From contig CAYSMK010000003.1 of NCBI GenBank assembly GCA_964432205.1, forward strand, positions 135,786 to 199,785: a stretch of 64,000 nt of DNA, written 5' to 3'. The translations under genes were made by a program, and so were the position numbers. This document shows, in pieces, positions 25,178 through 34,271 of the stretch (the stretch's first letter is position 1; each line of letters opens with the position of its first letter). Under the pieces are notes generated by a model. The model made no database searches. It saw nothing but the letters and a program-made list of their open reading frames with translations, and was not told the origin of the DNA. Source of the DNA: Geomobilibacter sp964432205. GTDB taxonomy: Bacteria > Desulfobacterota > Desulfuromonadia > Geobacterales > DSM-12255.

Positions 25178-26262
25178 CGACTCGTCCCGAGCAGGTGGGC
25201 AAGGCGACTGGCACTCCCCTTGCCGTGAAAGGCGGCTATGAATTCCCGAGCCTCCCGATACGCCATTTCGGCGATCAGTCGCACGTTTTCTTCGGGGATG
25301 GCATCAATGTCATGCCTGAAGACACCGGTAGCATATTTGATGTCCCGGCCATTATCCCTGGACCAGCGACGAATGGCGTCCATAAGATCGAGTGGCAGGC
25401 CGGCATGGGCAACATTCTGCCAAAGGGTGCCGATGTTTCCCTTGCGTACGCCGTATTCGGCCAGGCGACCGACCAGGTGCAGCGGAGTGCCGGTGATGCC
25501 GTGCTGTACCAGGCCGGAGACGCCACGGGCCATTGCCGTGGCATAAATCGCCGCGGTCCGTTCCAGATCGATCTGGACCATCTGGCCATCCAGGTAGTTA
25601 CCCGTATGGCTGCCATTGTTGATGGCCAGGAGATGCGGGATGACACCATTGCCCGCCAGTCCTTCCAGAAAGGCCTCTGCCTCTTCAACCGTGGTGAGGC
25701 TCGATTCGCTCCCCACCGTTGGCACTTCGCCGAGCTCCACCTCCAGGCCGTAGCCGGCGTCGACCAGTTGATGGGCAAGGGTGGAGACAATGCGAATATT
25801 CTCCGCCAGAGGGTTGAATGACGCATCGAGGGCGAAGGAGGTGAAACCTGCGGCCCGCTGGGCCTCGATGAGCCTGACCGCATCGGTCAGCTGTGCCTCT
25901 GAGCTGTCCTTGACGGTTATATGGTCTGCGTGGATGACGAAAGGCTTGGTAAAGGAGTGCCGCTGCGCCAGTTCCAGAAGGGTCTGCACAAAGATCTCGG
26001 GGGTCTGGCCGGTGTACCCTCCGTCAAGTCCGCCTTCGGTGGCGGTCAACTCGAATATGACCAGTGCGTCCAACTCCTCGGCGGCCCGCATGATTCCCGG
26101 GATAACGTGGACGATCCGCGGATTGCACGCCATGATGATGCTCTTTTCCTTGCCCATGGTGGCAAATACGTCCTGACCGCTCAGGACGCAAATCTTTGAC
26201 TCAGATCCCAGTCTGCGGATGATGGCCGGATGGATATGTCGGCGTAGAATTTCGTGTGGCAT
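25168..26262 (-). CDS. Class II fructose-bisphosphate aldolase-family protein
   Basis: 364 aa. Class II aldolase landmarks: VIHADHITVKD (DH zinc ligand region near residue 112), LDASFNPLAENI, LEVELGEVPTVGSES (Glu ligand), AINNGSHTG in place of the usual HG-x-Y-G, and GLVQHGITGTPLHL with a later His ligand. Several substitutions from canonical FbaA suggest a ketose-bisphosphate or tagatose-type aldolase or a diverged paralogue. Start at 26262 follows GGAG. Head of the rsmD-coaD transcription unit. Confidence 0.75.
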   Translation of the reverse strand: MPHEILRRHIHPAIIRRLGSESKICVLSGQDVFATMGKEKSIIMACNPRIVHVIPGIMRAAEELDALVIFELTATEGGLDGGYTGQTPEIFVQTLLELAQRHSFTKPFVIHADHITVKDSSEAQLTDAVRLIEAQRAAGFTSFALDASFNPLAENIRIVSTLAHQLVDAGYGLEVELGEVPTVGSESSLTTVEEAEAFLEGLAGNGVIPHLLAINNGSHTGNYLDGQMVQIDLERTAAIYATAMARGVSGLVQHGITGTPLHLVGRLAEYGVRKGNIGTLWQNVAHAGLPLDLMDAIRRWSRDNGRDIKYATGVFRHDIDAIPEENVRLIAEMAYREAREFIAAFHGKGSASRLAHLLGTSRCG

Positions 26263-26349
26263 CTGCTTGTCAGCTCCGTGCGCCTGTATACATAAAAAAG
26301 ATTTAAAAATCTATCATCCATGAAAACCCCCGTCAAGTTAAGTTTGCGG

Positions 26350-26378
26350 TTGACAGCCCCGTGACCCGGGGGCATAAA
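26350..26378 (+). promoter_or_regulatory. Sigma-70-type promoter of dgt
   Basis: TTGACA at 26350-26355, 17-bp spacer, CATAAA at 26373-26378, then AAAGGAGG before ATG 26401. Predicted start of transcription near 26385 gives a very short leader. Confidence 0.6.
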
Positions 26379-26400
26379 TACCCGCAAAAGGAGGCTTGAG

Positions 26401-27549
26401 ATGGATTGGGAAGCGACGATGGAACGACCGGACCTGGCCGGATATGCGGCGAAAAGTGTCGAATCTCGTGGCAGAAAGCACCCGGAGGATCTGCGTGACC
26501 ATCGTCCGGCCTTTGAACGGGACCGGGACCGGATCATTCACTGTGCGGCATTTCGGCGACTGGAGTATAAGACGCAGGTCTTCGTCAATCATGAGGGTGA
26601 CTATTATCGCACCCGCCTTACCCATTCGTTGGAGGTTGCCCAGATCGGCAAGGCGATTGCCCGGCGCCTCAAGCTGAACGAGGAGCTGACCGAGGCCCTG
26701 GCGCTCGCCCATGACCTGGGGCATACGCCGTTCGGCCATACCGGCGAGGAGGTCCTGAACCGGCTCATGGAGGACTACGGCGGGTTCGAGCACAACCGCC
26801 AGTCGCTCCGGGTGGTGGACGAGCTGGAGGAACGCTATCCCGAGTTCAACGGCCTCAACCTCTCCTGGGAGGTGAGGGAAGGGCTCATCAAGCACTCATC
26901 GCCCTACGACCGGCCGGTCGACATCATGGCCGAGTTCACGCCAGGGGTCGTTCCGACAGTGGAGGCCCAACTGATCAACTACGCCGATGAAATCGCCTAC
27001 AACAACCACGACATCGACGACGGCCTCAAGTCCGGCTACATATCCCTGAAGCAGCTGGAAGAGGTAGAGCTCTGGCATCGGGTCTGCAGCCGGGTCAGGG
27101 AGAAGTATCCCGCCATTGACGGAGCGCGGCTCAAGTACCAGACCACCAGCTCACTCATTGGCCTGTTCATCACCGATCTGACCGATACCACCCGGGCAGC
27201 CCTGAACGCCTGGCATATCGACAGCGTCGATGACCTGCGCCGGGTCAACCGTCAGGTTGTCGGATTCAGCCCGGAACTGTCCAGGCTGAATCTGGAACTG
27301 AAGCGCTTCCTGCGCGACAACCTCTACCGGCACTACAAGGTGGAGCGGATGCGGGTCAAGGCGGAACGCTACCTCGTCCATCTGTTCGACACCTATGTGA
27401 AGCATCCGACCCTGCTGCCGCGCAAGTACCTGAAAAAAATGGAACAGGTCGGCAGGGAACGGGTGATCTGCGACTACATCGCCGGCATGACCGACCGCTT
27501 TGCCCTGGATGAATTCAAGCGCCTCTATGAGCCGTACGAGCGGGTATAG
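26401..27549 (+). CDS. dgt: Deoxyguanosinetriphosphate triphosphohydrolase-like HD protein
   Basis: 382 aa. HD-domain metal ligands in order: RRLEYKTQVF, TRLTHSLEV (His), AHDLGHTPFGHTGE (His-Asp pair), and a distal NYADEIAYNNHDIDDG (Asp). Hydrolyses dNTPs, classically dGTP, to nucleoside and tripolyphosphate, helping balance nucleotide pools. The length fits the shorter Dgt subfamily rather than the ~505 aa E. coli enzyme, so specificity may be broader. Confidence 0.9.
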   Translation: MDWEATMERPDLAGYAAKSVESRGRKHPEDLRDHRPAFERDRDRIIHCAAFRRLEYKTQVFVNHEGDYYRTRLTHSLEVAQIGKAIARRLKLNEELTEALALAHDLGHTPFGHTGEEVLNRLMEDYGGFEHNRQSLRVVDELEERYPEFNGLNLSWEVREGLIKHSSPYDRPVDIMAEFTPGVVPTVEAQLINYADEIAYNNHDIDDGLKSGYISLKQLEEVELWHRVCSRVREKYPAIDGARLKYQTTSSLIGLFITDLTDTTRAALNAWHIDSVDDLRRVNRQVVGFSPELSRLNLELKRFLRDNLYRHYKVERMRVKAERYLVHLFDTYVKHPTLLPRKYLKKMEQVGRERVICDYIAGMTDRFALDEFKRLYEPYERV

Positions 27550-27572
27550 GCCGTTTATTCCGGCAAACCGTC

Positions 27573-27601
27573 TTGACATGTCCTGCCCATTGCGGTATCA
27601 A
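27573..27601 (+). promoter_or_regulatory. Sigma-70-type promoter upstream of the riboswitch
   Basis: TTGACA at 27573-27578, 17-bp spacer, TATCAA at 27596-27601. The predicted transcript starts about 25 nt before the aptamer. Confidence 0.6.
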
Positions 27602-27632
27602 ATTCAACGTTACTACATACCCGCAGCATACA

Positions 27633-27747
27633 GATAGACGACAATACTAAACCATTCGCGAGAATGGGGCGGAAAGCCCACGGGTCTCCCAGAGACAGCC
27701 GGGTTGCCGAAATATCGTAACCGATATGCGGCACCCGGCTTTTTTTT
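27633..27747 (+). promoter_or_regulatory. GEMM-I riboswitch, probable cyclic AMP-GMP (3',3'-cGAMP) subtype, with terminator
   Basis: Aptamer 27633-27716: outer GATA/TATC pairing, P2 CCATTC-GCGA-GAATGG (27652-27667, GNRA tetraloop), the conserved GGGCGGAAAGCCC, and a second hairpin GTCTC-CCA-GAGAC leading to GCCGGGTTGCCGAAA, all matching the GEMM-I consensus. The segment before P2 reads ACAATACTAAACC where c-di-GMP aptamers have a G-rich stretch; this is the form reported for Geobacter cGAMP-sensing members. AGCCGGG (27697-27703) pairs with CCCGGCT (27734-27740) followed by eight T, so the terminator shares bases with the aptamer and ligand binding should turn expression on. Confidence 0.9.
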
Positions 27748-27773
27748 GGCCGGTATTTTCGAAGGAGGATGTA

Positions 27774-28352
27774 ATGAAAAGAATCGGACTAGCAGTTGTT
27801 GTTGCCGCCCTGGTGGCGGTGCCCCTGGTTCAGGCAGTCCAGGCAGAGGTCAGAGTCAATGTGAATGTGGGGGTACCGGTGGTCCCCGTAATCCCCGCCC
27901 CGCCGGTAGCGGTGGCCGCTCCGCCGCAGATCGTCATCTCGGCCCCGCCGGAGTTCATCCTGCCACCGTCCCTCGGTTTCTATGTTGCCGTCGGAATTCC
28001 CTACGACATGTTCTACATCGGAAGTACCTACTACCTGTACCGGGACAACCACTGGTACCGCGGCCCTCATTACGGAGGTCCCTGGCGGACAGTCGAACGC
28101 CGGCACCTGCCGCCCGGGCTGCGCAAGCACAAGTACGAGCGGATCAGGTATCTGCGGGACGAAGAGTACCGGTCATACCGTGAGGACCATGACCACTACC
28201 GGGGCAAGCGTTTCCGGCCCGACAAGGAGTGGAAGGAACACCGCAAGGAGGAAAAGGAGCACTGGAAGGAGGAACGCAAGCGGGACAAGGAAGAGCGCAA
28301 ATGGGACAAGGAAGAGCGCGGTCACGGTCGTGGCCGGGGCCATGACGACTGA
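27774..28352 (+). CDS. Exported Pro/Val-rich protein with basic, charged C-terminal tail
   Basis: 192 aa. Signal peptide MKRIGLAVVVAALVAVPLVQAVQA, then a Val/Pro/Ala-rich segment (residues 25-65), an aromatic block YYLYRDNHWYRGPHYGGPWR, and a C-terminal ~70 residues dominated by Lys, Arg, Glu and Trp in repeating heptad-like units (KEWKEHRKEEKEHWKEERKRDKEE), ending GHGRGRGHDD. Likely periplasmic or surface protein that binds polyanions or metals. Directly controlled by the riboswitch; GGAGG precedes ATG 27774. Confidence 0.8.
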   Translation: MKRIGLAVVVAALVAVPLVQAVQAEVRVNVNVGVPVVPVIPAPPVAVAAPPQIVISAPPEFILPPSLGFYVAVGIPYDMFYIGSTYYLYRDNHWYRGPHYGGPWRTVERRHLPPGLRKHKYERIRYLRDEEYRSYREDHDHYRGKRFRPDKEWKEHRKEEKEHWKEERKRDKEERKWDKEERGHGRGRGHDD

Positions 28353-28371
28353 TCCCGTTATCTGAGTTGAA

Positions 28372-28407
28372 AAAAAGGGGCGAGGCCGGCAGGCTTCGCC
28401 CCTTTTT
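28372..28407 (+). terminator. Intrinsic terminator of the riboswitch-controlled gene
   Basis: Perfect 12-bp inverted repeat AAAAAGGGGCGA (28372-28383) / TCGCCCCTTTTT (28396-28407), 19 bp after the stop codon. Confidence 0.9.
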
Positions 28408-28474
28408 GCCTTAATGAAAAAAGGTCGCCTTTGCCTCCCGGCAAACTCCACCGTTTATGGTACTATCCTTACTG

Positions 28475-30298
28475 ATGATGACTATGTACGAGTTCCCCTA
28501 CAGATCGATTCCCGACATGCTGCGGAACAAGGCCGGGACCCTGACCGGCAAGCCTGCCCTGAAATTCCGCAGGCAGGGGCGGTTTGTGACCCTCAGCTAT
28601 GCGGAGTTTTACCTGCGCGCCCTCATGGTTGCCCGCGGGCTGCGCAAGCTCGCCATGCAACCCGGCGACCGGATCGCCATCCTTTCGGAGAACCGCGCCG
28701 GCTGGGTGATCGCCGACATGGGGATTCTCGCCGCACGGTGCATTACGGTGCCGGTCTACGCCACAAATACCCCGGAGCAGATCGGGTACGTACTGAACCA
28801 TGCCGGGGCGCGGATCGTCTTCGTCTCCACGAAGTTCCAGTATGCCAAACTGCTCGAAATCCGCGGGTCGATTCCGCAGGTGCAGCAGGTGATCTCGTTC
28901 GAACGATTTCTCGGCGATTCCCAACTGCCGGTCTGCACCTTCTACCAGCTCTCCGAGATCGACCTGCCGGTCACGGACGATGAGCGGCGCGAGCTGGAGG
29001 CGGAGATCGATCTCCTTACCCCCGCTGACCTGCTGACCGTCATCTACACCTCCGGCACGACCGGGGTGCCCAAAGGGGTAATGCTCACCCACGGCAACGT
29101 CCTGTTCGACGCCTGGTACAGCGCGAAAAAGGCTGCGGTGGTGAGCGACCGGGATACGTTTCTCAGCTTTCTCCCCTTGAGCCACGTGTTCGAGAGAACC
29201 GCCGGCTACTACCTGACCATCATGTGCGGCGCTCTGATGGCCTTTGCCGACAGCATCGAAAAGCTGCCTGAGAACATGCTGGAGCTGAAGCCGACAATCA
29301 TGATCTCCGTCCCCCGGCTGTTCGAGAAGATCCATTCCCGCATCTTCGAAACCGTGCACAAGATGCCGCTCATAAAGCGGTGGCTGTTTCACCGGGCGCT
29401 CCGCATCGGCACACGGTATGTGGACATCAGGTATCTGGAGCGCCGTAAGCCGCCGCTCGCGACCTCGGTCGCCTACGCCCTGGCCGACCTGCTGATCTTC
29501 AGGAAACTGCGGCAACTCTTCGGCGGCAACCTGCGCGTCTTCAGCTGCGGCGGGGCACCACTCGACAGGACGATCAACCAGTTCTTCTGGATCATCGGCC
29601 TCCCCATTCTCGAAGGATACGGCTTGACCGAAACCAGCCCCATCGTTACCCTCAACACCAGGGACGCGGTCCGCTTCGGGTCGGTCGGCACCCTGCTGGA
29701 GCATACCGAGGTCAGGTGCGACGAGGACGGCGAGCTGCTGTTCAAGGGGCCGCAGGTGATGGCCGGGTACTACGGCGACCCGGAAGCGACGGTCCGGACG
29801 ATAGAAGACGGCTGGCTCAGGACCGGCGATATCGGTCGGATCGAGGATGGCTTTGTCTACATCACGGACCGGAAAAAAGAGCTGATCATCACGGCCGGCG
29901 GCAAGAATATCGCCCCCCAGCCGGTGGAGAATGAGCTGAAGCGGGACAAGTATATCTCCCAGGCCTATGTCCATGGCGACCGCAAACCATATCTGGTGGC
30001 GCTCCTGGTACCGAATTTCGAGCGGATTACCGAGTATGCCCGGGCACACCATATCACTTACTACGACCTGGACGACCTGGTCATGAACGAAGCCATCGAA
30101 TCCCTGCTGAAGGAGCGGATGGCGGAGATCAACGGCCACCTGGCCAGCTATGAGAGCATCAAGAAGTTTGTCCTGCTGTCGCGCGACTTCTCCATCGACG
30201 GCGGCGAACTGACCCCGACGCTGAAGCTCAGGCGTAAGGTCATTCATGAGAAATACAGGGACCGGATCGAGAGGCTGTACGCGGAGAACGGCAGTTGA
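28475..30298 (+). CDS. Long-chain-fatty-acid--CoA ligase (AMP-forming)
   Basis: About 607 aa. AMP-binding signature VIYTSGTTGVPKGVMLTHGN (near residue 190), EGYGLTETSPIVTLN, the hinge GWLRTGDIGRIEDGFVYITDRKKELI, and a C-terminal GGELTPTLKLRRKVI with the catalytic Lys region typical of FadD15/FACS-type enzymes. Activates fatty acids to acyl-CoA with ATP. Start choice is uncertain among ATGs at 28457, 28475, 28478 and 28484, none with a clear ribosome-binding sequence. First enzyme of the beta-oxidation block that follows. Confidence 0.9.
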   Translation: MMTMYEFPYRSIPDMLRNKAGTLTGKPALKFRRQGRFVTLSYAEFYLRALMVARGLRKLAMQPGDRIAILSENRAGWVIADMGILAARCITVPVYATNTPEQIGYVLNHAGARIVFVSTKFQYAKLLEIRGSIPQVQQVISFERFLGDSQLPVCTFYQLSEIDLPVTDDERRELEAEIDLLTPADLLTVIYTSGTTGVPKGVMLTHGNVLFDAWYSAKKAAVVSDRDTFLSFLPLSHVFERTAGYYLTIMCGALMAFADSIEKLPENMLELKPTIMISVPRLFEKIHSRIFETVHKMPLIKRWLFHRALRIGTRYVDIRYLERRKPPLATSVAYALADLLIFRKLRQLFGGNLRVFSCGGAPLDRTINQFFWIIGLPILEGYGLTETSPIVTLNTRDAVRFGSVGTLLEHTEVRCDEDGELLFKGPQVMAGYYGDPEATVRTIEDGWLRTGDIGRIEDGFVYITDRKKELIITAGGKNIAPQPVENELKRDKYISQAYVHGDRKPYLVALLVPNFERITEYARAHHITYYDLDDLVMNEAIESLLKERMAEINGHLASYESIKKFVLLSRDFSIDGGELTPTLKLRRKVIHEKYRDRIERLYAENGS

Positions 30299-30300
30299 CG

Positions 30301-30382
30301 TCTCCCCCCACCTGACCTCCCCCCGCTGGGGGGAGGAAATGTTTGTTGTTCCCTCACCAGGAGGGGCAGGGAGGGGGAGGGG
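30301..30382. repeat. C/G-rich palindromic intergenic repeat
   Basis: CTCCCCCCACCTGACCTCCCC, then CCCCCCGCTGGGGGG, a spacer and CAGGAGGGGCAGGGAGGGGGAGGGG: a snap-back element with C-rich left and G-rich right halves. The core CCTGACCTCCCCCCGCTGGGG matches the minus strand of the element beside the DUF559 gene (55846-55882). Confidence 0.65.
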
Positions 30383-30427
30383 CAAAATATGATATATGCA
30401 TGGTCAAGTACCCAACGGAGGCACACG

Positions 30428-32815
30428 ATGAAACGGATCAACACGGTGGCAGTGCTCGGGGCAGGGGTCATGGGGGCGACCATTGCGGGCCACCTGGCCA
30501 ATGCCGGGATGCGGACCCTCCTGTTGGACATCGTCCCGGCAGACCCGACCGAGGCGGAAACGAAAGCCGGCCTCACCCTGAACGACCGGGTGGTCAGGAA
30601 CCGCCTGGCGACAGCAGGCCTGGAAGGGCTGAAGAAGATGAAGCCGGCCCCCCTGTACCTTCCTGCCTATGCCGCAGCCATCGAGGTGGGCAACTTCGAG
30701 GACGACATGGCCCGGTTGAAGGAGTGCGACTGGGTGATCGAGGTGGTCGTGGAGAACATGAGCATCAAGAAACAGCTCTTCACCGAACGGGTGGTGCCGA
30801 ACCTGAAGGCGGGGGCCATCCTGTCCAGCAATACCAGCGGGCTGTCGGTCAACGAGATGGCCTCGTGCCTTCCCGAGAGTGTCCGAAAGAGATTCCTGGT
30901 GACCCACTTCTTCAATCCGCCCCGCTACATGCGGCTCATGGAGATCGTTCCCTGCAGCGAGACCGACCCGGCGGTGACCGCAGCCATGGCAGAGTTCTGC
31001 GCCAGACGGCTCGGCAAGGGGATCGTCCATGCCAAGGACACCCCCAATTTCGTCGCCAACCGGATCGGCGTCTATGCCGTGGCCAGCTGTATCCGCACCA
31101 TGCTGGTTATGGGGCTGACCGTGGAGGAGGTGGATGCCGTTGCCGGTCCGGCCACGGCCCGCCCCAGGAGCGCCGCCTTCCGCACCGCCGATCTGGTGGG
31201 GATCGACACCCTGCAACGTGTGGCCGACAACAGCTATAAACTGCTGGCGAACGACGAGGAGCGGGAGATCTTCCGTCTTCCCCCGTTCATCGGGGCCATG
31301 GTCGACAAGGGGCTCCTGGGGGACAAGAGCCGGCAGGGGTTCTTCAAGAAGGTCAAGGACGGCAGCGCTACCTCGCTCTTCTATTATGATTACGGTACCG
31401 GCGACTATCTGCCGTCACAGCGCCCGAAATTCGCCTCCGTGGAAGGGGCAAAGCAGATCGACGACCCGGCGAAGCGTCTTCAGGCGGTTGTCACCGGCAC
31501 GGACAAGGGGGCCGAGTTTGCCTGGCTAAGCCTGCGCGACACCCTGCTTTACACCTTCAAGCGGCTGCCGGAGATCGCCGACGACATCGTCAGCGTCGAC
31601 AATGCCATGAAATGGGGGTTCAACTGGGAGCTCGGGCCGTTCGAGATGTTCGACGCCATCGGCGTGGCCTGGTTCGTCGAGCGGGCGGAGCGGGAGGGGG
31701 TGGCAATCCCGGCCGGCCTGAAGGAGATCGAGCGCTTCTACCGCTTAGAGAACGGCAGGAAGCAGCAGTTCTGCCCTGCCACCGGGAGTTATCGCGACCT
31801 GCAGCTCCCTGCCGACCGGATCTCCCTTGCCATTCTCAGGCAGAGCGGCGGGGTCGTGGAGAAGAACAGCGGCGCCTCGCTGGTGGACCTGGGGGATGGC
31901 GTCTTCTGCCTGGAGTTCCACACCAAGATGAACACCATCGGCAACGAGATCATGGCCATGATCCCCAAGGCGCTTAAGATGAGCGAGGAGGAGGGGATCG
32001 GCCTGGTGATCGCCAACGAGGGGGCCGTGTTCTCGGCCGGTGCCAACCTGATGCTGCTGGTGATGGCCATCGCCGAAGGGGCCTACGACGAGGTCGACCT
32101 GATGGTAAGAAGGTTCCAGCGGGCGATGATGGCGATCAAGTACGCCCCGATTCCGGTGGTGGCCGTTCCCCACAACCTGGTCATGGGTGGGGGGTGCGAG
32201 ATCTGCCTCCATTGCGACGCCATCGCCCCCCATGCGGAGACCTACATGGGACTGGTGGAGCTCGGCGTCGGGCTCCTCCCGGCCGGCGGCGGCACCAAGG
32301 AGATGGCGATCCGCGCCATCGGTCTGGCCGAGCAGTACGATACCGACGTGCAGCCGTTTATCGTCAGGAACTATATGAACATCGCTCTGGCCAGGGTCAG
32401 CAGTTCGGCGGCCGAGCTGTACGGCATGGGGTACCTGCGGCCGGGCGACGGTATCTCCATGGACCTGGACCGTCGCATCTTCGATGGCAAGCAGCGGGTC
32501 ATCGACCTCTCGGCCACCTACCGGCCGGCCACGCCGCTGGTCGACCTGAAGGCGCCGGGCAGGGGGGTGGCGGCCAGCATCAAGACCCAGCTCTGGAACA
32601 TGCGGCAGGGCGGGTTCATCTCCGAATACGACCAGTTCCTGGCCGCTACCGTTGCCGAGGTGATCACCGGCAGCGACGTCCCGGCCGGCACCCCGATCAC
32701 CGAGGAGTACCTGCTGGGACTTGAACGGGAGGCGTTCGTCCGGCTCTGCGGCCAGAAAAGGACCCTGGAGCGGCTCCAGCATATGCTGAAGAAGGGGAAG
32801 CCGCTGAGGAACTGA
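30428..32815 (+). CDS. fadN: Bifunctional 3-hydroxyacyl-CoA dehydrogenase/enoyl-CoA hydratase (FadN type)
   Basis: 795 aa. The N-terminal half is 3-hydroxyacyl-CoA dehydrogenase: VAVLGAGVMGATIAGHLANAG (NAD fold), SSNTSGLSVNEMA, THFFNPPRYMRLMEIVP and KDTPNFVANRIGVY. The C-terminal part has enoyl-CoA hydratase/crotonase features (GAVFSAGANLMLL, VMGGGCEICLHCD, ELGVGLLPAGGGTKE). The order dehydrogenase-then-hydratase is opposite to E. coli FadB and matches Bacillus FadN (about 790 aa). ATG 30428 follows GGAGG. Carries out the second and third beta-oxidation steps. Confidence 0.88.
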   Translation: MKRINTVAVLGAGVMGATIAGHLANAGMRTLLLDIVPADPTEAETKAGLTLNDRVVRNRLATAGLEGLKKMKPAPLYLPAYAAAIEVGNFEDDMARLKECDWVIEVVVENMSIKKQLFTERVVPNLKAGAILSSNTSGLSVNEMASCLPESVRKRFLVTHFFNPPRYMRLMEIVPCSETDPAVTAAMAEFCARRLGKGIVHAKDTPNFVANRIGVYAVASCIRTMLVMGLTVEEVDAVAGPATARPRSAAFRTADLVGIDTLQRVADNSYKLLANDEEREIFRLPPFIGAMVDKGLLGDKSRQGFFKKVKDGSATSLFYYDYGTGDYLPSQRPKFASVEGAKQIDDPAKRLQAVVTGTDKGAEFAWLSLRDTLLYTFKRLPEIADDIVSVDNAMKWGFNWELGPFEMFDAIGVAWFVERAEREGVAIPAGLKEIERFYRLENGRKQQFCPATGSYRDLQLPADRISLAILRQSGGVVEKNSGASLVDLGDGVFCLEFHTKMNTIGNEIMAMIPKALKMSEEEGIGLVIANEGAVFSAGANLMLLVMAIAEGAYDEVDLMVRRFQRAMMAIKYAPIPVVAVPHNLVMGGGCEICLHCDAIAPHAETYMGLVELGVGLLPAGGGTKEMAIRAIGLAEQYDTDVQPFIVRNYMNIALARVSSSAAELYGMGYLRPGDGISMDLDRRIFDGKQRVIDLSATYRPATPLVDLKAPGRGVAASIKTQLWNMRQGGFISEYDQFLAATVAEVITGSDVPAGTPITEEYLLGLEREAFVRLCGQKRTLERLQHMLKKGKPLRN

Positions 32816-32828
32816 CTACCGCTAGACT

Positions 32829-32913
32829 CCCCCCTTTACGAAAGGGGGGCAGGGGGGATTTGATCTTGATGCCAAAGACGAAATCCCCCTGAATCCCCCT
32901 TTCATAAAGGGGG
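32829..32913. repeat. Large imperfect inverted repeat between fadN and fadA
   Basis: Left arm 32829-32861 has CCCCCCTTTACGAAAGGGGGG then CAGGGGGGATTT; right arm 32881-32913 has AAATCCCCCTG then AATCCCCCTTTCATAAAGGGGG. Each arm has its own hairpin and the two arms also complement each other across a 19-nt spacer. Intergenic, within an apparent operon. Confidence 0.75.
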
Positions 32914-32938
32914 CCTAAAAAACCACCGGAGGAGTCCG

Positions 32939-34111
32939 ATGAAAACCGCATACATCCTGGCCGCCTGCCGCACCGCCGGGTGCCGGGCCAAAAAGGGGAA
33001 GTTCAGGGACACGAGGCCGGACGACCTGGCCGCCGCCGCCATCAGGGGGGTCCTGGACCGGGCCGGCATCGATCCGCTGGACGTGGAGGACGTCATCATG
33101 GGGTGCGCCTTTCCCGAGGCTGAACAGGGGATGAACATGGCCCGGGTGGCGGCCATGCGGGCCGGCCTGCCGGTAGAGGTGCCGGCCCAGACAATCAACC
33201 GCTTCTGCTCGTCCGGGCTGCAGTCCATTGCCACGGCCGCGGAGCGGATCATGGCCGGCTTCGGCGACTGCATCATCGCCGGCGGCGCCGAAAGCATGAC
33301 CATGATCCCGATGGGCGGGGTGAAGTACAGCGCCAACCCGTCGCTGGTGGCCTCCTGGCCCGAGAGCTACGCCTCCATGGGAATCACGGCCGAACTGGTG
33401 GCGGACCGGTACGCCATCTCCCGCGAAGACCAGGATGCCTTTGCCGCCGAGAGCCACCAGAGGGCGGCCGCCGCCATTGCCCGGGGCGCCTTCATTGACG
33501 AGATCATCCCGGTGGAGGTGGAGCACTGCTCCCTGGTAAACGGCAGGATGACGCGGACAACGGAACTGGTGGCCGGCGACGACGGCGTCCGGGGCGACAC
33601 CACGTCGGCGGCCCTTGCCCGGCTGACGCCGGCCTTCAAGGCAGGCGGTTCGGTAACGGCCGGCAACGCCTCCCAGATGACCGACGGCGCCGCTGCCGTG
33701 CTCGTGGTGTCCGGCGACTACCTGGAGCGGATCGGGAAGAAGGCGTTGGCCCGGTTCGTCGCCTTCAGCGTGAAGGGGGTGGCGCCGGAGGTCATGGGGA
33801 TCGGCCCGGTGGCGGCCATCCCGGCGGCGCTGAAGCTGGCCGGACTCACCCTGGCCGACATCGGCCTGATCGAGCTGAACGAGGCGTTCGCGGCCCAGTC
33901 GCTCGCCTGCGTCGGGGAACTCGGTCTCGACCCGGCCCGGGTGAACGTGAACGGCGGGGCCATTGCCCTGGGGCACCCGCTGGGGTGCACCGGCGCCAAG
34001 CTCACCGCGACACTGCTGCACGAGATGCAGCGAAGCGGTACCCGCTACGGCATGGTCTCCATGTGCATCGGCGGCGGCATGGGAGCGGCCGGGATTTTCG
34101 AGAGGGTGTGA
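32939..34111 (+). CDS. fadA: Acetyl-CoA C-acyltransferase (thiolase)
   Basis: 390 aa. Thiolase landmarks: acyl-accepting Cys90 in NRFCSSGLQS, NVNGGAIALGHPLGCTGAK with the catalytic His, and the C-terminal CIGGGMGAAGIFE with the second Cys. Cleaves 3-ketoacyl-CoA with CoA to acetyl-CoA. Position after a FadN-type protein and before a FadE-type protein reproduces the Bacillus fadNAE order. GGAG precedes ATG 32939. Confidence 0.93.
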   Translation: MKTAYILAACRTAGCRAKKGKFRDTRPDDLAAAAIRGVLDRAGIDPLDVEDVIMGCAFPEAEQGMNMARVAAMRAGLPVEVPAQTINRFCSSGLQSIATAAERIMAGFGDCIIAGGAESMTMIPMGGVKYSANPSLVASWPESYASMGITAELVADRYAISREDQDAFAAESHQRAAAAIARGAFIDEIIPVEVEHCSLVNGRMTRTTELVAGDDGVRGDTTSAALARLTPAFKAGGSVTAGNASQMTDGAAAVLVVSGDYLERIGKKALARFVAFSVKGVAPEVMGIGPVAAIPAALKLAGLTLADIGLIELNEAFAAQSLACVGELGLDPARVNVNGGAIALGHPLGCTGAKLTATLLHEMQRSGTRYGMVSMCIGGGMGAAGIFERV

Positions 34112-34116
34112 GGGGT

Positions 34117-34245
34117 CATAACCCCTCCCGACCTCCCCTTATCTTAAGGGGAGGAGAACAGCGTGTCTTCCTCTGTGCATGCTTTTCGCAGCGTCGGAGA
34201 AGGTTGAACCCCTCTTAAGATAAGAGGGGGACAGGGGGCGTTATG
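34117..34245. repeat. CATAAC...GTTATG-bounded palindromic element (copy A)
   Basis: 129 bp starting CATAACCCCTCCCGACCTCC and ending GAGGGGGACAGGGGGCGTTATG. The internal hairpins CCCCTTATCTTAAGGGG (left) and CCCCTCTTAAGATAAGAGGGG (right) are reverse complements of each other at their centres. Same organisation as copy B at 62650-62735. The element supplies the 5' leader of the acyl-CoA dehydrogenase gene. Confidence 0.75.
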
Positions 34246-34271
34246 AAATCTACCAACAACGAGGTGACCAC

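Noticed and set aside
28469..30385. 638-codon open frame on the minus strand opposite the acyl-CoA ligase
   Set aside because: The plus-strand protein has clear AMP-binding motifs throughout; the antisense frame shows no family features and is a product of high GC third positions.
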